Positions 7,836-14,761 of a DNA stretch of 37,097 bases are shown here, one piece after another (position 1 is the first letter of the stretch; every line of letters begins with the position of its first letter). Both the position numbers and the translations under genes were made by a program. Source of the stretch: Burkholderiaceae bacterium (GTDB lineage: Bacteria > Pseudomonadota > Gammaproteobacteria > Burkholderiales > Burkholderiaceae); NCBI GenBank assembly GCA_947461805.1, contig CANHMJ010000002.1, positions 1-37,097 on the forward strand. Reading direction: 5' to 3'. The notes under the pieces were generated by a model, which was not told the origin of the DNA, searched no databases, and saw only the letters and a list, made by a program, of their open reading frames with translations.

Positions 7836-9503
7836 ATGGCTACTGCAAAAGCCCCAGCAATGACCAAGGAAGAGCGGAAAGTTATCTTCGCTTCGTCATT
7901 GGGTACTGTATTTGAGTGGTATGACTTTTACTTGTATGGATCGTTAGCAGCCATTATTGCCAAACAGTTCTTTTCTGGACTGGACGAAGGATCGGCATTT
8001 ATTTTTGCCTTATTGGCATTTGCAGCTGGTTTTATCGTGCGCCCCTTTGGTGCTTTGGTGTTTGGTCGCCTCGGTGACTTAATTGGCCGAAAATACACAT
8101 TCTTAGTCACTATTGTGTTGATGGGTAGCGCTACCTTTTTAGTCGGTATATTGCCTACCTATGCAACCATTGGCGTTGCTGCACCAGTCATTTTGATTGC
8201 GTTGCGCATGCTCCAAGGCTTAGCCCTTGGCGGTGAGTACGGTGGCGCGGCTACTTATGTTGCTGAGCATGCTCCGCAAGGTAAGCGTGGCGCCTATACG
8301 GCCTGGATACAAACCACAGCAACATTGGGTTTATTTCTGTCCTTATTGGTTATTTTGTTTACCCGTGAATTGACTGGCCCTAATTTTGAAGTATGGGGCT
8401 GGAGGGTACCTTTTATTCTGTCTATCGTTTTGCTTGGCGTTTCTGTTTACATTCGACTTTCCATGAATGAATCGCCAGCCTTCAAAAAAATGAAGGAAGA
8501 AAACAAGCTTTCTAAGGCGCCTTTAACCGAGTCGTTTGCTGAGTGGAAGAACTTAAAGATTGTTATTTTGGCTTTGTTTGGCCTGGTAGCAGGGCAAGCG
8601 GTTGTTTGGTATACCGGTCAGTTCTATGCGCTGTTCTACCTAACGCAGGTACTCAAGGTAGACCCTAAAACAGCCAACTTATTGATTGCTGCTTCTTTGG
8701 TGATTGGAACGCCATTCTTTATCTTCTTTGGTAACTTGTCGGATAAGATCGGCCGCAAGCCCATCATTATGGCGGGCCTCTTGCTGGCAATCATTACGTA
8801 CATTCCAAATACGCCAGTATCGATTTTTAATGGCTTGACGCACTTTGCGAATCCAGCCCTTGAAAATGCTATGGCTAAATCACCGGCTAGCGTAACGGTC
8901 GATAAAAGCGAGTGTTCCTTCCAATTCAACCCGACCGGTACGGTTAAGTTCACTAGCTCATGCGATATTGCCAAGCAGGTTATGGCAAGCAACTCGGCTA
9001 GCTACACCACGGTCGATGGAGCTCCAGGATCAACTGCCATCGTGAAGATTGGCGAGGTTGAAATTGAAGGTTATAGCGCCAAGGGTTTATCGGGTGATGA
9101 GCTAAAGGCAAAAGATGCAGCCTTTAAGAAAGCCATTCGTACCGCTCTGAATGATGCCGGTTATCCAGCAAAGGCGGATTCCAGCGCTATTAACTACCCT
9201 ATGGTGTTAGCGCTGTTGGTATTGCTGGTGATCTATGTCACGATGGTTTATGCGCCGATTGCTGCAATGCTGGTTGAGATGTTCCCAACCCGTATTCGCT
9301 ACACGTCGATGTCATTGCCATATCACATTGGTAACGGCTGGTTTGGCGGCTTGATGCCTACCATTGCGTTTGCCTTGGTTGCACAGAACGGTAATATTTA
9401 CTATGGTCTGTGGTATCCGATCATTATTGCCGGTATGACATTCATCATTGGTATGCTGTTTGTAAAAGAAACCAAAGATGTTGATATCTATGCGCGTGAT
9501 TAA
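7836..9503 (+). CDS. MHS-family MFS transporter (ProP/KgtP-like symporter)
   Basis: A 555-residue inner-membrane protein with the metabolite:H+ symporter signature: the N-terminal ASSLGTVFEWYDFYLYG, GRLGDLIGRKYTF in the loop between helices 2 and 3, and a second copy GNLSDKIGRKPI in the C-terminal half. About 12 membrane helices are predicted by eye. Between the second-half helices (roughly residues 345-445) lies a long hydrophilic insert with two cysteines, C360 and C376, which could form a disulfide outside the membrane. The substrate cannot be told; the family carries dicarboxylates, shikimate, proline/betaine and similar acids. GGAG lies eight bases before the ATG. It is monocistronic, with an operator upstream (7767-7791) and a terminator downstream (9528-9546). 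Confidence 0.9.
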   Translation: MATAKAPAMTKEERKVIFASSLGTVFEWYDFYLYGSLAAIIAKQFFSGLDEGSAFIFALLAFAAGFIVRPFGALVFGRLGDLIGRKYTFLVTIVLMGSATFLVGILPTYATIGVAAPVILIALRMLQGLALGGEYGGAATYVAEHAPQGKRGAYTAWIQTTATLGLFLSLLVILFTRELTGPNFEVWGWRVPFILSIVLLGVSVYIRLSMNESPAFKKMKEENKLSKAPLTESFAEWKNLKIVILALFGLVAGQAVVWYTGQFYALFYLTQVLKVDPKTANLLIAASLVIGTPFFIFFGNLSDKIGRKPIIMAGLLLAIITYIPNTPVSIFNGLTHFANPALENAMAKSPASVTVDKSECSFQFNPTGTVKFTSSCDIAKQVMASNSASYTTVDGAPGSTAIVKIGEVEIEGYSAKGLSGDELKAKDAAFKKAIRTALNDAGYPAKADSSAINYPMVLALLVLLVIYVTMVYAPIAAMLVEMFPTRIRYTSMSLPYHIGNGWFGGLMPTIAFALVAQNGNIYYGLWYPIIIAGMTFIIGMLFVKETKDVDIYARD

Positions 9504-9527
9504 GTTATTGCGTTACTGAAAGAAAAA

Positions 9528-9546
9528 CCCCGCTGATGCAGCGGGG
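9528..9546. terminator. Bidirectional intrinsic terminator
   Basis: CCCCGCTG, ATG, CAGCGGGG is a perfect eight-base-pair GC-rich stem. It is flanked by AAAAA (9523-9527) and TTTTTT (9547-9552), so it can stop transcription from both sides. It ends the MHS transporter gene and the convergent three-gene unit 10523-9562. Confidence 0.88.
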
Positions 9547-9561
9547 TTTTTTATTGGCAAA

Positions 9562-9747
9562 TTATTTTTGTTCGGCTGGCTTTGATTCTTTATTTTCTTT
9601 TGCTTCTTTAGATTGATCATGCGCCTGAGTTGCCTCGGCTCCGTGTTTTTCGCCGCCCATATCAATGGGCTCATCGCTTACGGCCAATAGATATCCTGTG
9701 GCTGCCAACAAAATTAGTACTGTAATTGCAATTGCTTTATTACTCAT
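9562..9747 (-). CDS. Small membrane-anchored protein with charged tail
   Basis: A 61-residue protein that starts MSNKAIAITVLILLAATGYL, a single hydrophobic helix. A hydrophilic tail follows, rich in Glu, Lys, Gln and Ala, with His in GGEKHGAEATQAHDQ. The start at 9747 is fixed by AGGAGGGG a few bases upstream. It is the third gene of a minus-strand unit (10523 to 9562), with a gap of 25 bases to the gene before it. I recognise no family. A membrane anchor with a disordered, probably periplasmic tail is the most that can be said. Confidence 0.7.
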   Translation of the reverse strand: MSNKAIAITVLILLAATGYLLAVSDEPIDMGGEKHGAEATQAHDQSKEAKENKESKPAEQK

Positions 9748-9772
9748 AACATCCCCTCCTAAGATAAGTGCA

Positions 9773-9964
9773 TCAGATAAATAGAAAAATGCCGTACATG
9801 GACAGCAAAACCACAGCAAATATGACCAGTAATTTTTTGAGGTAATGGCTTAACTCATTGGTGGTATGTTCTTTGCTAGGAAAGTACACGTCGTATTTTT
9901 TCCACGCTAGAACACCTAAGCCAACAGGCAATAAAATACCAAGCATAAAAATGAGAATAGTCAT
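9773..9964 (-). CDS. Small two-helix membrane protein
   Basis: A 63-residue protein with two hydrophobic helices (MTILIFMLGILLPVGLGVLA and LLVIFAVVLLSMYGIFLFI). They are joined by a polar segment with KKYDVYFPSKEHTTNELSHY. The ATG at 9964 is preferred over an in-frame TTG one codon upstream because AAAAGG lies six bases before it. It begins ten bases after the stop of the gene at 9975-10523, so the two are probably cotranscribed. I recognise no family. It may assist its larger membrane neighbour. Confidence 0.65.
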   Translation of the reverse strand: MTILIFMLGILLPVGLGVLAWKKYDVYFPSKEHTTNELSHYLKKLLVIFAVVLLSMYGIFLFI

Positions 9965-9974
9965 CAAAAGCCTT

Positions 9975-10523
9975 TTATGGGGAATGGTGTTTTTGTATCT
10001 TCTTTACAAATCGGTTTAAGAACATCAGCAAATACAGGAAGATAAAAGAGCCGACTACGTTGGCAGCAAACGCCATCGTTAATTGGTCTATGCCATAAGG
10101 CTTATCTGCCATATAAAAGTAGACATTACGAAATAGGGCGGTTAGGTAAGAATGTAAAAAAACCAGATAGCAAAGTTGCGTGAAATGAACATCATCAAAA
10201 TCATCTTGTTTTTTATACGCACTAAGCCAGTATCGGTAGGCAATCATGGGCGCAAGGGAGGATAAAATGCTAAGGTATGTCGCATCAATTAGGCTATAGT
10301 CGCGGAGAAAAATTTCCCCGATAAAGTATCCAATCAGGATGCCCCAAAATCCAACCCAGCCAAAGGTAATGATGGCAACAAGCCGTAATCCAGAGAGCCA
10401 ATAGACAAAATAAATTAATTCATCGGTATTCAAGCCTAAGTAGCCTTGATTGATTGACTCTAGGGCTAACCAAAAGCTGGCAATAAAGCCTACAAGAATT
10501 AGGTCTTTTGACCTGTTGTTCAT
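9975..10523 (-). CDS. Polytopic membrane protein of unknown function
   Basis: A 182-residue protein with about five or six hydrophobic helices and short loops, starting MNNRSKDLILVGFIASFWLA. Acidic, aromatic loop segments include KKQDDFDDVHF and YMADKPYGIDQ. It recalls the membrane sensor part of MASE-type proteins, but there is no attached signalling domain, so the family is unassigned. It is the first gene of a three-gene minus-strand unit and is divergent from the MarR-type gene. The 12-bp palindrome at 10528-10539 starts only five bases before its ATG, and no clear ribosome binding site is present. A protein bound there would block both transcription and translation initiation. Confidence 0.7.
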   Translation of the reverse strand: MNNRSKDLILVGFIASFWLALESINQGYLGLNTDELIYFVYWLSGLRLVAIITFGWVGFWGILIGYFIGEIFLRDYSLIDATYLSILSSLAPMIAYRYWLSAYKKQDDFDDVHFTQLCYLVFLHSYLTALFRNVYFYMADKPYGIDQLTMAFAANVVGSFIFLYLLMFLNRFVKKIQKHHSP

Positions 10524-10527
10524 GGAT

Positions 10528-10565
10528 ATTATTAATAATTATTAGGAAAAAGAATTATGCTAATA
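10528..10565. promoter_or_regulatory. Operator shared with the MHS transporter promoter
   Basis: ATTATTAATAAT (10528-10539) is identical to the palindrome at 7767-7778. Twenty-six bases further on, AATTATGCTAATATA (10553-10567) resembles the second palindrome there. The site lies between the divergent gene 9975-10523 and the MarR-type gene, as expected for autoregulation. The match to 7767-7791 is seen directly; binding by the MarR protein is inferred. Confidence 0.55.
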
Positions 10566-10626
10566 TACCATGTGATTTGTTGCTATCCTATTGATATTGC
10601 TACTAGAACATACAAGAGACTCGCAT

Positions 10627-10974
10627 TTGAAGACAACCATCCAAAACGCCTATTTTCGTTTTAATAAGCTCATGGAGACCATGGAGCAGGGTCCATCCTT
10701 CCCGAAATTAGATGACATTGAGCGTAAATTGCTGAATTCCATCGCTGAGGCATCGCTATCTGGCAAACCCTTTTTGATATCAGACGTCATTTTTGCTAAT
10801 AGCATTGGCTCTCCCGCTACATTGAGTCGCAGGCTTACTAGCTTGGTCGATAAAGAGTTGATTGTGTACAGTTCTTATGATGACAATCGTAAGAAATTTC
10901 TAGAGCTGACGCCCAAGTCAAAAAAATACTTTGCGAAATTGAGTGAGCTTGTATTACAGGCTAGCAAAAAGTAA
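10627..10974 (+). CDS. MarR-type winged-helix transcriptional regulator
   Basis: A protein of about 115 residues with a winged-helix core: DIERKLLNSIAEA, then FLISDVIFANSIGSPATLS as the helix-turn-helix. RRLTSLVDKELIVYSSYDDN leads into the wing and KKFLELTPKSKKYF follows, typical of MarR/PadR-like regulators. No ATG fits the N-terminus. The frame is open to a TTG at 10591, but the TTG at 10627 with AAGAG eight bases upstream is a better start. It is divergent from the three-gene membrane unit, and palindromes identical to those before the MHS transporter lie upstream. It probably represses itself, that unit and the transporter. The ligand is unknown. Confidence 0.8.
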   Translation: MKTTIQNAYFRFNKLMETMEQGPSFPKLDDIERKLLNSIAEASLSGKPFLISDVIFANSIGSPATLSRRLTSLVDKELIVYSSYDDNRKKFLELTPKSKKYFAKLSELVLQASKK

Positions 10975-11034
10975 GCCATTAACGTCGGACTAAAGGGGTA
11001 TCCCTCTTGGTCTGCGCCATTCGCAGGCTAGAAG

Positions 11035-11397
11035 TTAGCCTTTGGCAGATCGATAGTGCCGAGAAAAATTAGCGATCGATGAAAATCCGAGGATGACCAG
11101 TATTGCCGCCGTTATAAAGGCATCGGTAACATTGAAAAGGGCTGCAAAGTCTGGAGTTAGCCAAGTTGCCATCAGAATTCCGCTGCTGGTTAGAAAAACC
11201 ACCCAATACTGCGGTACAAACAAGCCAATCGTGATGGCAAGGATCACCAAGATGATGTCGCCAGTCAACAAATCCACTTCCTTAAAAATAGCTGCGGTAC
11301 TGGCAAGCTCTAAATACTGCCCAGCAAGGTAATAGGCAATCACAATCAAGATTGCAAGCGCATTAGGAAGATAGGGTTTAAGGGTATTGGGGTTCAT
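11035..11397 (-). CDS. Small membrane protein, unknown function
   Basis: A 120-residue protein with four hydrophobic helices, starting MNPNTLKPYLPNALAIL and ending in a basic tail, SRHYRSAKG. The ATG at 11397 is used; an upstream GTG at 11418 would add seven residues. No ribosome binding site is convincing for either. It is convergent with the MarR-type gene and divergent from the glycosyltransferase gene. I recognise no family. The stop lies 60 bases from the MarR gene stop, with only a weak imperfect hairpin between. Confidence 0.6.
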   Translation of the reverse strand: MNPNTLKPYLPNALAILIVIAYYLAGQYLELASTAAIFKEVDLLTGDIILVILAITIGLFVPQYWVVFLTSSGILMATWLTPDFAALFNVTDAFITAAILVILGFSSIANFSRHYRSAKG

Positions 11398-11492
11398 ATG
11401 ACCAGACGTACTGATCACTTAATTATAAGCCCTGCATCTCTATTTTATGGGCTGTCAAGAAAGAGTCGCAATACTGTGCTCTAATCGCGCCC

Positions 11493-12158
11493 ATGATTAC
11501 AGTTGTTATCGCCTCGTACCAGTACGGGCACCTCGCAGCACATTGCATCGAATCGCTGCTGTCGCAAAGCCGCATGCCGGAACGCATTCTATTTGTGGAT
11601 GATGGCGCGCATGACTGCGCGCATCTGCCGCTGCTGTATCCCGATATCGAATTTATTTTGCGCCCACACAATTTAGGTACGGTGGCCAACTTTCAAGACA
11701 TGCTGTCGCGGGTTGAAACCAAGTACGTACTCTTTATCGGGGCTGACAATTGGTTGCGTTCTGATTCGATTGAATTGCTGACTGCCCATGCGGGTGCAGA
11801 TATTGTGACCTATGACATTGTGGTGACTGGCGAGCTCAAGGCAGAGATTACGTTGCGCGTTCCTGGCCAAACCCAGCTGCATCAGGGCGATTTATATTGG
11901 GATCGGCAGGGATTGCACCATGGCTCAATGATGTATCGCACTGCACTCGGTAAACAGATTGGCTACCACAAGCGCTTTGCTGAGCGTTCCAATCCCCAAG
12001 AAGACTGGAATCTCTGGGATAAGATGCGAGAGCAGGGTGCTTCCGTTTCCAGTATTCAAGAAGGCTTGCTGTACTACCGCCGTCACCGTGAAAACTTCTT
12101 AAAGTACGGTGTGGCCGATTACGCGCCACACCTTCAGGAGCTGGCATTGCAGGAGTAA
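11493..12158 (+). CDS. Family 2 glycosyltransferase
   Basis: A 221-residue GT-A fold protein. MITVVIASYQYGHLAAHCIE is the nucleotide-binding start of GT2 enzymes and FVDDGAHD follows. LRPHNLGTVANFQDML is the usual NxGxxxA region, and GADNWLR (near residue 89) takes the DxD position as ADN. EDWNLWDKM is the acceptor-side ED motif. It transfers a sugar from a nucleotide donor, probably in the cytoplasm, as no membrane helix is present. The acceptor is unknown and no polysaccharide genes are nearby, so it looks like a stand-alone gene. The ATG follows a short divergent promoter region. It is convergent with folB, ten bases apart. Confidence 0.88.
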   Translation: MITVVIASYQYGHLAAHCIESLLSQSRMPERILFVDDGAHDCAHLPLLYPDIEFILRPHNLGTVANFQDMLSRVETKYVLFIGADNWLRSDSIELLTAHAGADIVTYDIVVTGELKAEITLRVPGQTQLHQGDLYWDRQGLHHGSMMYRTALGKQIGYHKRFAERSNPQEDWNLWDKMREQGASVSSIQEGLLYYRRHRENFLKYGVADYAPHLQELALQE

Positions 12159-12168
12159 GCCGTTCGCT

Positions 12169-12564
12169 TTACTCGTTGAGTGCTCGTAATTGATTCAGGG
12201 CAGCTTCGTCGAGGTGTAGTTTGACTCCCAGTGATCCAGAGCCATTGTGTACAGGGCTTTTGCACAAGCCGATTTCCAATGCAATGATTTCAGAATAAAT
12301 AGAACACGCCTGAGCAATTCGGCTAATGAGGCGCTCTTGGGTTTCGTAATGGCAATCTCCGGCGAGGCGATCAATTTCAAGTATCAGCGGATCATAGTCA
12401 AAAACATATTCCATGCCGTCTTGCCTAATTAAAACTAGGCTTGCATCAATCCAGAGACTGAGAGTGAGCAGGTGATTATCTGCTACGGTGTCACCTGGCT
12501 GGTACGTGCCTATCTTGGTACGGAGTTTTAGGTCTTTAAGTTCAATAGAGGCTGTTATGGTCAT
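12169..12564 (-). CDS. folB: Dihydroneopterin aldolase-like protein (FolB)
   Basis: A 131-residue protein with the FolB pattern. It has the initial strand IELKDLKLRTKIGTY, then FDYDPLILEIDRL for the usual SYADI segment, YETQERLISRIAQAC for the ExxA helix, and IGLCKSPVH with the lysine of the KPGA motif. FolB cleaves dihydroneopterin to hydroxymethyl-dihydropterin for folate synthesis. In most FolBs the IGVYDWE segment carries a catalytic glutamate; here the segment reads IGTYQPGD, so that residue is shifted or absent. The ATG at 12564 matches the family start. The frame is open upstream into the neighbouring transporter gene, which is not meaningful. Function is likely but activity may differ. 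Confidence 0.72.
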   Translation of the reverse strand: MTITASIELKDLKLRTKIGTYQPGDTVADNHLLTLSLWIDASLVLIRQDGMEYVFDYDPLILEIDRLAGDCHYETQERLISRIAQACSIYSEIIALEIGLCKSPVHNGSGSLGVKLHLDEAALNQLRALNE

Positions 12565-12587
12565 GGGAATAGTGGCGTAGAAATAAA

Positions 12588-13106
12588 TTACAGCAATTGC
12601 GGAATGGCAAATAGCATTCCAGCCGCCACAATAACGAGGACTGGATTGACTTTGGTGCGGACTAAGACAATAAAGGCGATGAGAGCAAGACCAAAGGTAG
12701 CGGGGGTAACGGCTGCGGCCTTGCCAACCGCATAAACTCCAGAGACCATTAAGCCAATCGAGATTGGCTCCAGTGCATTTTGAATGGCTCGGCGCCAAGG
12801 GCTTTCACCCATTTTCATCCACAGGCGACCTACAAATAAGCACAAGACGCTGGATGGAATAAAGAAGGATAAAAAAACGACGGCAGCGCCGAGCATTCCA
12901 GCCACTTGCAAGCCAATCACCAGCACCATCAGCATATTGGGTCCTGGTGCCAATTGACCCAGGCTATAGATATGTACAAATCGATCGTGCGTTAAGCCAA
13001 ACTCATGCAATAAGATCGATTGCATTTCAGGGAGAACGGCAGTTCCGCCTCCGACCGCAAGCAAGGACAGCAATCCAAACGTCAAGGCAAGGTGAACTAG
13101 AAGCAT
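12588..13106 (-). CDS. Chromate transporter (ChrA/CHR) half, C-terminal type
   Basis: A 172-residue membrane protein of the short-chain CHR family: FGLLSLLAVGGGTAVLPEM followed by LGQLAPGPNMLMV, the CHR motif with PGPN. It is one half of a two-gene ChrA-type efflux system. The ATG follows the TAA of the first half with no gap (TAAATG), so the two are translationally coupled and probably form a heterodimer in the inner membrane. Chromate is the family's known substrate; in many genomes such pairs have no tested role. Sulfate-like oxyanions are another possibility. Its 3' end lies 24 bases from the folB start. Confidence 0.88.
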   Translation of the reverse strand: MLLVHLALTFGLLSLLAVGGGTAVLPEMQSILLHEFGLTHDRFVHIYSLGQLAPGPNMLMVLVIGLQVAGMLGAAVVFLSFFIPSSVLCLFVGRLWMKMGESPWRRAIQNALEPISIGLMVSGVYAVGKAAAVTPATFGLALIAFIVLVRTKVNPVLVIVAAGMLFAIPQLL

Positions 13107-13685
13107 TTAGGCACTGCCTTTGGGGCGATAAATAAAAAGGCTGATGGGAGCCATAAGCGCAAGCACTTCCAGCAGCGGCAGTTTTACGATACTCATTAAA
13201 ACAAAAGTAGCTGTAATCAAGATGAGGGAGATGGGCTTTTTCCAATGCTCGTCACCAATCCGATAGGTGACTGCGGCAAGAAGGCCGGTAGCGCCAGCAG
13301 CAATGCCCGTTAACAATAAAACCGTAATCGCGTGATCGGTTAGTGCGGTATAGACAAAGCCCAGCATCAGAACGAGGGTAGAGCCAGGCAATACCAGTCC
13401 AAGTAAGGCAATGATTGATCCCTTGATGCCTCTTAAGTAGTCGCCGGTTAAGATCGCCAAATTGACAGAGTTCAGGCCGGGCATCGTTTGACTGATGGCC
13501 AGGTAAGCCATAAATTGATCGGCATTAAGCCACTTGCGTTTCTCGACTAGCAGGATCCGCTCGTAGGCAATAATACCGCCACCAAAACTGACGGCACCCA
13601 CCATTAAAAACTGCAGAAACAAGTCGAGCAGTGGAACGGCTTTCTGCGTGAGGCTTTGAGCTGGGGTCGGAGCCGAGTTGAGCAC
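13107..13685 (-). CDS. Chromate transporter (ChrA/CHR) half, N-terminal type
   Basis: A membrane protein of about 192 residues with the first-half CHR motifs: FLMVGAVSFGGGIIAYERIL and LAISQTMPGLNSVNLAI. It pairs with the CHR gene that follows directly (stop and start adjoin). The GTG at 13685 is chosen as start because it lies eight bases after the stop of the CYTH-like gene. The frame stays open to a TTG at 13736, which would overlap that gene by 44 bases. About six helices are visible. It is probably cotranscribed with the CYTH-like gene upstream and possibly with folB downstream. Confidence 0.85.
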   Translation of the reverse strand: MLNSAPTPAQSLTQKAVPLLDLFLQFLMVGAVSFGGGIIAYERILLVEKRKWLNADQFMAYLAISQTMPGLNSVNLAILTGDYLRGIKGSIIALLGLVLPGSTLVLMLGFVYTALTDHAITVLLLTGIAAGATGLLAAVTYRIGDEHWKKPISLILITATFVLMSIVKLPLLEVLALMAPISLFIYRPKGSA

Positions 13686-13692
13686 GACGGGC

Positions 13693-14523
13693 TTATTCCG
13701 GCTTGCCGTATACCAAGGCGGTTTTAGTGCTGCCAATCTCTAGCCAATTTTCAAGCTCAAACTGCAGTGCACTAAAAAATGCATCGGCCCGTTTATGGGC
13801 CTTTACTTGACTACGATTTTCATCGGTAACGCGGTAGGCAAAGGCCAGCTCACCCACAATGGGATCCCCGACGCTGCGCATCCAGATGGCGATTTCACAA
13901 TGGGCTTGGACCCCATCACCAAACACTAAATTACCTAATGGCAAACAGGCTTCAAGGATCTTATTGGTGCTACCACCCACAATGCGGATTGGCGTCTTCT
14001 TTTCGAGGGATTCAATTTCCAGTTTCGGAAAAAACCGGGTAATGCCTGTAAAACTGCGATCAAAGATGTTGTCGAGCAATACCGCATCTAATATTGCATT
14101 GTGCGAATACAAGACGCGCGTTGAACCCAGTTTATCGCCGCGCAGTATTTCCTCTTTTAAACGCAGACGGTACTTCAACCCTTTTTTTGGAGTGGGGTCT
14201 ATGGCGATAGCGTCCTTGATCTCATGCGAGCGATGCTTTAAAGTCACCTCACACCAATCGTCCACCCAGATGTTTTGACGCGATTCGCGTACGCGCAGAA
14301 TAAGGTTGTTTTGCCGAAAGTGCTCGCTAGCCGTATCGTAAAAATAGATATTGCGCAATGCAGTGCTGGCATTGTCTAGATGAAAAAATCCGACCTTCTT
14401 CTTGCTGCAAAAGAGCCGAATTTGCTCACTCAATTTAGTGATGCGGCTTAAGCGATCGAGGCCTTGCGGCTTAATCAAGAGCTTGAATTCACGATTGGTA
14501 ATGCGTTTGTGTGGCTTAGTCAT
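13693..14523 (-). CDS. CYTH-like domain protein (triphosphate tunnel family)
   Basis: About 276 residues. The N-terminus REFKLLIKPQGL fits the ExExK-type first strand of CYTH proteins with substitutions. IYFYDTASEHF with LILRVRES fits the YFDT...LRIR strands, and WCEVTLKH fits the TxK strand. CYTH proteins bind triphosphates in a beta tunnel and act as adenylate cyclase class IV, thiamine triphosphatase or inorganic triphosphatase. Which applies here cannot be told. The ATG at 14523 gives a start close to the first strand; an ATG at 14586 would add 21 residues, and neither has a good ribosome binding site. It is the first gene before the CHR pair, eight bases apart. Confidence 0.55.
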   Translation of the reverse strand: MTKPHKRITNREFKLLIKPQGLDRLSRITKLSEQIRLFCSKKKVGFFHLDNASTALRNIYFYDTASEHFRQNNLILRVRESRQNIWVDDWCEVTLKHRSHEIKDAIAIDPTPKKGLKYRLRLKEEILRGDKLGSTRVLYSHNAILDAVLLDNIFDRSFTGITRFFPKLEIESLEKKTPIRIVGGSTNKILEACLPLGNLVFGDGVQAHCEIAIWMRSVGDPIVGELAFAYRVTDENRSQVKAHKRADAFFSALQFELENWLEIGSTKTALVYGKPE

Positions 14524-14711
14524 GCAAAGTAGGATTTTTGGTGTGGCGATGCTTTCTATCCTAATGGTAATGCAGCGATCGCCCATAATCTCGGCATTAC
14601 TCTAAAAAATCTCAATGCAATCAATTATTTAAGTTAGTTCGGGTATACGCTTACGCACCAAGAGAGTGAATTGCATTGAAATGGTTTAGGCTTATAAATT
14701 GAATGGGTATC

Positions 14712-14733
14712 CACTTCCCGGCGTGGGGAGGTG
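14712..14733 (+). promoter_or_regulatory. Hairpin in the leader of the Tgl-like gene
   Basis: CACTTCCC (14712-14719) and GGGAGGTG (14726-14733) pair through eight bases, one a G-T pair, around a six-base loop. There is no T run after it, so it is not an intrinsic terminator. It lies 28 bases before the ATG at 14762 and could affect translation or transcript stability. Confidence 0.35.
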
Positions 14734-14761
14734 CGCCTTCTGAATGTTCTAAGTATGCGAG

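Noticed and set aside
10988-11012. Imperfect hairpin between the MarR-type gene and the next membrane protein gene
   Set aside because: The stem has bulges and no T run, so it is not supported as a terminator.
13859-14278. A 139-codon plus-strand frame opposite the CYTH-like gene
   Set aside because: No family resemblance and no ribosome binding site; the minus-strand frame has the structured motifs.
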